Below, in pieces: positions 60,466-64,000 of a stretch of DNA of 64,000 bases (the first letter of the stretch is position 1; every line of letters starts with the position of its first letter). The notes below the pieces were generated by a model that saw only the letters and a program-made list of their open reading frames with translations, did not search any database and had not been told where the DNA came from. Source of the DNA: Neisseria brasiliensis (GTDB lineage: Bacteria; Pseudomonadota; Gammaproteobacteria; Burkholderiales; Neisseriaceae); the NCBI RefSeq assembly GCF_009671065.1, contig NZ_CP046027.1, positions 992,001-1,056,000 on the forward strand, written 5' to 3'. The position numbers and the translations under genes were made by a program.

Positions 60466-60903
60466 ATGAATATGCAATGGTATCGCTTGGGTATGACCGC
60501 TTCTTTGGCATTGATTTTGGCTGCTTGTGCATCATCGGGTGGCTCAAGCAGTGGTAATTGGCAAAACATCGGCACCACGTCCAATGGCAATATTAAAGTC
60601 GCGGTGGATAAAAGCAGCATCAAGAAAAACGGCCAACTGGTGACATTTCGCGACCGTAAAGTGATTTCCAAACTCAGCGAAGAAAAATTCGTCAACACAC
60701 CAGCATATAAAACCGCATTGGCCGATTGGGAAATGCATTGTGGCAATAAAACCTACCGCCTGACAGCTTTGCAATTGCTAAATGACCGTGGCCAAACAGT
60801 CACCAACCAACGCTACACCGCCACCAATTTACGCCCGATGAGCGTGATGAGCGGCTCGATTACTGAAAAACAATATGAACTAGTGTGCGGTAAAAAACTT
60901 TAA
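60466..60903 (+). CDS. Small lipoprotein, possibly surface-adhesin E-like
   Basis: A 145-aa protein with signal peptide and lipobox LAAC (MTASLALILAACASSGGSS), so Cys22 is the likely lipidation site, followed by a Ser/Gly linker. The mature domain, with NWQNIGTTSNGNIKVAVDKS, TFRDRKVISKL and YRLTALQLLNDRGQTVTNQR, resembles the small beta-rich surface lipoproteins in the protein E-like group. It has two Cys (in EMHCGNK and LVCGKKL) that could form a disulfide. Start at 60466 fits CGAGGATAAAC; the longer frame begins before it. The family is tentative. Confidence 0.7.
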   Translation: MNMQWYRLGMTASLALILAACASSGGSSSGNWQNIGTTSNGNIKVAVDKSSIKKNGQLVTFRDRKVISKLSEEKFVNTPAYKTALADWEMHCGNKTYRLTALQLLNDRGQTVTNQRYTATNLRPMSVMSGSITEKQYELVCGKKL

Positions 60904-60926
60904 TCCACAAAATTATCCACAAATTA

Positions 60927-60966
60927 AAAGGCCGTCTGAAAATATTATGTTTTCAGACGGCCTTTT
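60927..60966. terminator. DUS inverted-repeat terminator
   Basis: AAAAGGCCGTCTGAAAATA pairs with the arm TTTTCAGACGGCCTTTT; bidirectional between convergent genes. Confidence 0.87.
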
Positions 60967-60992
60967 CATAATTAGCTGATTTTTAAACTGTA

Positions 60993-61565
60993 TCAGCGCA
61001 AACGTTTGCCCGTTTCACCATCAATAATTTGGCTGGGTGTTTTCTGACGACCGATTAAACCGCCGATAATCCACACTTTGCGACCAAATTGTCTTCTAAC
61101 TTCACGCTCGGTTTTACAGGCGCGTTTTCCGGCACGGTTACACGATGTGGAAACCAAAGCTGTATTCAACGCATGGCACAATCGACGTGCACCGGCATGA
61201 TCGGGCACGCGCACAGCCAATTTTTCCCTGCCTTTACCGCGCAATAATGGCAACACGCTTTTTTCAGACGGCAGTAAAAACGTTTTCGCTGCCGGCCAAG
61301 TTTGCTGCAATAAGGCTTGCATGTGTTCAGATGGCCTTTTAATCAAGAGTTGCAATTGGTCTAAATCGCTGCCAATCACAATCATGCCTTTATGCTGCGG
61401 CCTTTTTTTCAGATGAATCACCCGTTTTAATCCTTGCGCATGCTGTGGTAAACAGCCCAAACCGTAACAAGATTCGGTCGGATACGCCACCACACCGCCT
61501 GATTTCAAATGGGCGTTGAGTTTTCTTTGTTGGCTGGCAGATAAGATTCGGGAGAACGGTTTCAT
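60993..61565 (-). CDS. tsaC: L-threonylcarbamoyladenylate synthase TsaC (YrdC/Sua5)
   Basis: A 190-aa YrdC-fold enzyme that makes threonylcarbamoyl-AMP for t6A37 of tRNAs reading ANN codons. Family signatures are GGVVAYPTESCYGLGCLP (about residues 23-40), HLKKRPQHKGMIVIG (KRx3KG-type loop) and LVSTSCNRAGKRA near residue 138. It is the short form without a C-terminal Sua5 domain. A DUS pair lies upstream. Confidence 0.93.
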   Translation of the reverse strand: MKPFSRILSASQQRKLNAHLKSGGVVAYPTESCYGLGCLPQHAQGLKRVIHLKKRPQHKGMIVIGSDLDQLQLLIKRPSEHMQALLQQTWPAAKTFLLPSEKSVLPLLRGKGREKLAVRVPDHAGARRLCHALNTALVSTSCNRAGKRACKTEREVRRQFGRKVWIIGGLIGRQKTPSQIIDGETGKRLR

Positions 61566-61582
61566 GATCTTTTCTAAAGAAT

Positions 61583-61610
61583 ACAGGCCGTCTGAATAAT
61601 CAGACAGCCT
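61583..61610. repeat. Imperfect DUS inverted pair between purD and tsaC
   Basis: ACAGGCCGTCTGAA and TCAGACAGCCTG, with A for G in the second arm. The tail that follows is GAGACCTTTATAAAAT, resembling the IS end GAGACCTTTGCAAAAC at 16463. Confidence 0.55.
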
Positions 61611-61636
61611 GAGACCTTTATAAAATAAAATACAGA

Positions 61637-62908
61637 TTAGCGGTTAATTGCCTTATCCGCAATGTCTTTGCGGTATTGCATGCCGTCGAAGCTGACTTTT
61701 TCCAAAGCTGCGTAAGCCTTGGCTTTGGCTGCCGCCACATCGTCACCCAAACCGACCACGCATAATACACGGCCGCCATTGGTCACGACTTGGTTTTGTT
61801 CATTCACCGATGTACCGGCATGGAACACTTTGCCGATTTGGTTGGCTTCGTCCAAACCAGAAATCACATCACCTTTTTTCGGCGTTTCCGGATAGTTTTC
61901 TGCTGCCAAAACCACACCGACAGCAGTTTGTGGATTCCATTCGGCGCTGACTTCATTTAATTTGCCATCAATCGCTGCTTCAACCAAACCAACCAAATCA
62001 GTATCCAAGCGGCTCATAATTGGTTGTGTTTCCGGATCACCAAAACGGCAGTTAAATTCAATGGTATAAGGTACACCGTTTTCATCAATCATCAAACCGG
62101 CGTATAAAAAGCCGCTAAACGGATGGCCTTCAGACTGCATGCCTTTTACAGTCGGCAAAATAATTTCATTCATAGCGCGTTCGTACACGGCTTGAGTGAC
62201 CACCGGTGCCGGACTATATGCGCCCATCCCGCCGGTATTCGGGCCTTGGTCGTTATCCAGCAAGCGTTTGTGGTCTTGGCTGGTGGCCATTGGTAAGACG
62301 TTTTCACCATCCACCATCACGATAAAGCTGGCTTCCTCGCCTTGCAGAAAATCTTCAATCACCACGCGCGCGCCGGCATTACCCATTTTGTTGCCGAGCA
62401 GCATATCATCAATGGCAGCATGCGCTTCGTCTAAGGTGAGGGCAACAATTACACCTTTACCGGCAGCCAAACCATCAGCTTTAATCACAATCGGCGCGCC
62501 TTTTTGATTAATGTAATCATGCGCGGCTTCTGCGTTTTCAAAGGTTTGGTATTGTGCGGTCGGAATGCCGTATTTGGCCATGAATGCTTTGGCAAAGTCT
62601 TTGGAGCTTTCCAATTGCGCCGAATATTGGGTAGGGCCGAAAATTTTCAGGCCTTGGGCACGAAAATCATTCACTACACCTGCGGCCAATGGCGCTTCAG
62701 GGCCTACCACGGTAAATGCAATGTTTTCTTTATTACAGAAATCAATCAGATCAGCATGCGCGGTTAAAGCGATATTTTGCAGCTTCGGCTCAATCGCCGT
62801 GCCTGCATTACCGGGTGCCACAAATACGGTTTCTACGCGCTCGGATTGCGCCAACTTCCATGCCAATGCATGCTCGCGACCACCACTGCCAATAACCAGC
62901 AATTTCAT
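61637..62908 (-). CDS. purD: Phosphoribosylamine-glycine ligase (GAR synthetase)
   Basis: A 423-aa ATP-grasp enzyme of purine synthesis that joins glycine to phosphoribosylamine. Domain order: N-terminal Rossmann part with KLLVIGSGGREHALAWKL, ATP-grasp with PIVIKADGLAAGKGVIV and EDFLQGEEASFIVMVDG, catalytic FNCRFGDPETQPIMSRL near residue 290, and the C-terminal domain. It is transcribed alone on the minus strand; other pur genes are dispersed (purB at 32800). Confidence 0.96.
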   Translation of the reverse strand: MKLLVIGSGGREHALAWKLAQSERVETVFVAPGNAGTAIEPKLQNIALTAHADLIDFCNKENIAFTVVGPEAPLAAGVVNDFRAQGLKIFGPTQYSAQLESSKDFAKAFMAKYGIPTAQYQTFENAEAAHDYINQKGAPIVIKADGLAAGKGVIVALTLDEAHAAIDDMLLGNKMGNAGARVVIEDFLQGEEASFIVMVDGENVLPMATSQDHKRLLDNDQGPNTGGMGAYSPAPVVTQAVYERAMNEIILPTVKGMQSEGHPFSGFLYAGLMIDENGVPYTIEFNCRFGDPETQPIMSRLDTDLVGLVEAAIDGKLNEVSAEWNPQTAVGVVLAAENYPETPKKGDVISGLDEANQIGKVFHAGTSVNEQNQVVTNGGRVLCVVGLGDDVAAAKAKAYAALEKVSFDGMQYRKDIADKAINR

Positions 62909-63033
62909 GCTTTCTCCTTTAAAACATTGATTTCTGAATCAGATTAAAGCGAAATTATAGCCTATATTCACATACTTAAACAGCGTTAAATCACTATGGT
63001 TTTAAACTTAATTAAAACGTAAAATTTCAACAA

Positions 63034-63080
63034 AATAGGCCGTCTGAAATAAAATAGGCCGTCTGAAATCTTCAGACGGC
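63034..63080. repeat. DUS cluster: two direct copies and one inverted
   Basis: AATAGGCCGTCTGAAAT occurs twice in tandem (63035 and 63053) and is followed by an inverted TTCAGACGGC. The first copy appears to be a local duplication. It serves as terminator for the IMPACT-family gene. Confidence 0.75.
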
Positions 63081-63083
63081 GGG

Positions 63084-63695
63084 TTAAAATGCTTCTTCTA
63101 AATTAACTTCAATTTGTCGTGTGTGCTGCCATGCAGCCACGCAGGCTTCGTAACTCGCCAACGGCAGGCGAACGGTTAATTTACAATCTAATTGCAAATC
63201 TTGTTCGACGATATCGCCCTGATGCTGCTTGGCAATCCGAATTGCATCATTCAACACTGGATACTCGCAACGAATCCAAACCGTTTTTTCGATGTTTTTT
63301 TCAATGATTTCGGCAATGGCTAAGGCTTCGGCGGTTGAATTTTTATAAGCCTGAATCAAGCCTGGTACGCCCAATAATGTGCCGCCAAAATAGCGCACCA
63401 CCACCACTAAAACATCAGTCAAGCCTGCTGAATCAATTTGACCGAGAATCGGCCGTCCTGCGCTGCCGGATGGTTCGCCATCATCATTGGCACGAAACTG
63501 CAAACCATCTACACCTAAGCGGTAAGCGTAACACCAATGCCGCGCTTTGTGATGCTCTTCACGCAAAGCGTCGACATATTGCTTAACCTGCGCCACGCTG
63601 TGTATCGGATAGGCATAGGCAATAAACCGACTGCCTTTGTCTTTGATTTCAGCCTGTACAGGTGTGGCAATGGTGGAATAAGTGGTGATAATCAT
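63084..63695 (-). CDS. yigZ: IMPACT/YigZ family protein
   Basis: A 203-aa protein with an N-terminal IMPACT (UPF0029) domain and a C-terminal DUF1949 domain. Signatures are SRFIAYAYPIHSVAQVKQYV, HWCYAYRLGVDGLQFRANDD, DGEPSGSAGRPIL (about residues 77-89) and VVVRYFGGTLLGVPGLIQAY. Eukaryotic relatives regulate GCN2; the bacterial function is unclear, possibly nucleic-acid binding. Confidence 0.9.
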   Translation of the reverse strand: MIITTYSTIATPVQAEIKDKGSRFIAYAYPIHSVAQVKQYVDALREEHHKARHWCYAYRLGVDGLQFRANDDGEPSGSAGRPILGQIDSAGLTDVLVVVVRYFGGTLLGVPGLIQAYKNSTAEALAIAEIIEKNIEKTVWIRCEYPVLNDAIRIAKQHQGDIVEQDLQLDCKLTVRLPLASYEACVAAWQHTRQIEVNLEEAF

Positions 63696-63710
63696 GATCG
63701 CTCTGGAAAA

Positions 63711-63746
63711 ATTTCAGACGGCCTTTTTATCAGGCCGTCTGAAAAT
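63711..63746. repeat. DUS inverted pair
   Basis: TTTCAGACGGCCTTTTTATC and AGGCCGTCTGAAA face each other around a 5-base loop. It ends etfA and abuts the parS-like site. Confidence 0.8.
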
Positions 63747-63761
63747 GTTTCACGTGAAACG
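63746..63761. other. parS-like ParB-binding site
   Basis: TGTTTCACGTGAAACG matches the widely conserved 16-bp centromere-like parS site TGTTTCACGTGAAACA at 15 of 16 positions, with a perfect 14-bp palindrome GTTTCACGTGAAAC. It lies 2 bases past the etfA stop. parS sites cluster around the chromosome origin and are bound by ParB for segregation. Confidence 0.8.
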
Positions 63762-63763
63762 CT

Positions 63764-64000
63764 TTAGTTTTTCAATGCTTCGGTTAATTGCGGCACGATT
63801 TCAAACAAATCACCGACAATACCATAATCCGCCACATTAAAAATCGGCGCATCGGCATCTTTATTAATCGCCACAATCACTTTACTGTCTTGCATACCGG
63901 CAACGTGTTGAATCGCACCGGATACGCCAATCGCAATATACAGCTGAGGCGCAACCACTTTACCGGTTTGGCCTACTTGCAAATCATTCGGCGCATATTC
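63764..64000 (-). CDS. etfA: Electron transfer flavoprotein subunit alpha (partial, N-terminal part outside window)
   Basis: The minus-strand frame runs from base 64000 to the stop at 63764, giving the C-terminal 78 residues. The FAD-binding segments are NDLQVGQTGKVVAPQLY, IGVSGAIQHVAGM and IVAINKDADAPIFNVADYGI, and the protein ends IVGDLFEIVPQLTEALKN. These are diagnostic of ETF alpha, which carries electrons from acyl-CoA and other dehydrogenases. The start, and a likely etfB upstream, are outside the window. Confidence 0.95.
   Translation of the reverse strand, partial: EYAPNDLQVGQTGKVVAPQLYIAIGVSGAIQHVAGMQDSKVIVAINKDADAPIFNVADYGIVGDLFEIVPQLTEALKN

Noticed and set aside
1..64000. tRNA genes, integrated prophage, or a CRISPR array
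   Set aside because: No tRNA-like cloverleaf, phage structural cluster or spaced repeat array was seen; the accessory content is limited to IS elements and the loci listed.

Overview
The window is chromosomal DNA from a Neisseria species or a close relative. The main evidence is the DNA uptake sequence GCCGTCTGAA, which occurs throughout and is often paired as an inverted repeat that forms the terminator between genes. Most copies read AGGCCGTCTGAA rather than ATGCCGTCTGAA. That dialect is associated with commensal Neisseria rather than with the meningococcus/gonococcus group. dRS3-type repeats, IS1016-like and IS1106-like insertion sequences, a RecQ with an extended HRDC tail and a mseR-type anti-sigma gene agree with this. 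Most genes are housekeeping genes.

Layout. 1-8726: the nuo (respiratory complex I) operon on the minus strand, nuoA-B-C-D-E-F-G and the start of nuoH, with an AT-rich Nmad2-like gene between nuoE and nuoF and a dRS3 mosaic repeat between nuoF and nuoG. 9087-16462: a LOG-family protein, a PAS protein, truC, a MntA/HepT toxin-antitoxin pair, an RNase II family enzyme, an amino-acid antiporter and a DUF533 protein. 16463-18564: an IS5-family element carrying a second IS5-family element nested inside it. 18824-30446: a small membrane protein, a homocysteine methyltransferase, tamB/tamA, sstT, the RNase P RNA gene, ispA/xseB and rsgA. 30699-31443: an IS1016-like element. 31643-45583: a baeRF-type protein, purB, a DUF218 protein, prfB, a patatin lipoprotein, an ABC exporter, ruvA, an unknown acidic repeat protein, rlpA, trmL, comF, bioH and bioC.

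45648-51996: a three-gene operon of an MmeI-like DNA methyltransferase, an SF2 helicase and a GIY-YIG protein. It looks like a restriction or phage-defence system. The methyltransferase gene carries 20 copies of a pentanucleotide near its 5' end. In this sequence the repeat number puts the gene out of frame (OFF); a multiple of three plus one, such as 19 or 22 copies, would restore it. This is the clearest accessory system in the window.

52089-60297: dinG, then a minus-strand operon hvfX-hvfA-hvfB-hvfC-ecf sigma-anti-sigma. It encodes a secreted peptide with six EGKCG motifs, the MNIO (DUF692) enzyme and partner that modify such peptides, a DoxX-family membrane protein and its own sigma/anti-sigma pair. 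By family this is a copper-binding, oxazolone/thioamide-type RiPP system under ECF control. recQ lies upstream. 60466-64000: a small lipoprotein, tsaC, purD, an IMPACT-family protein, a 15/16 match to the ParB-binding site parS, and the 3' end of etfA. A parS-like site suggests the window is not far from the replication origin.
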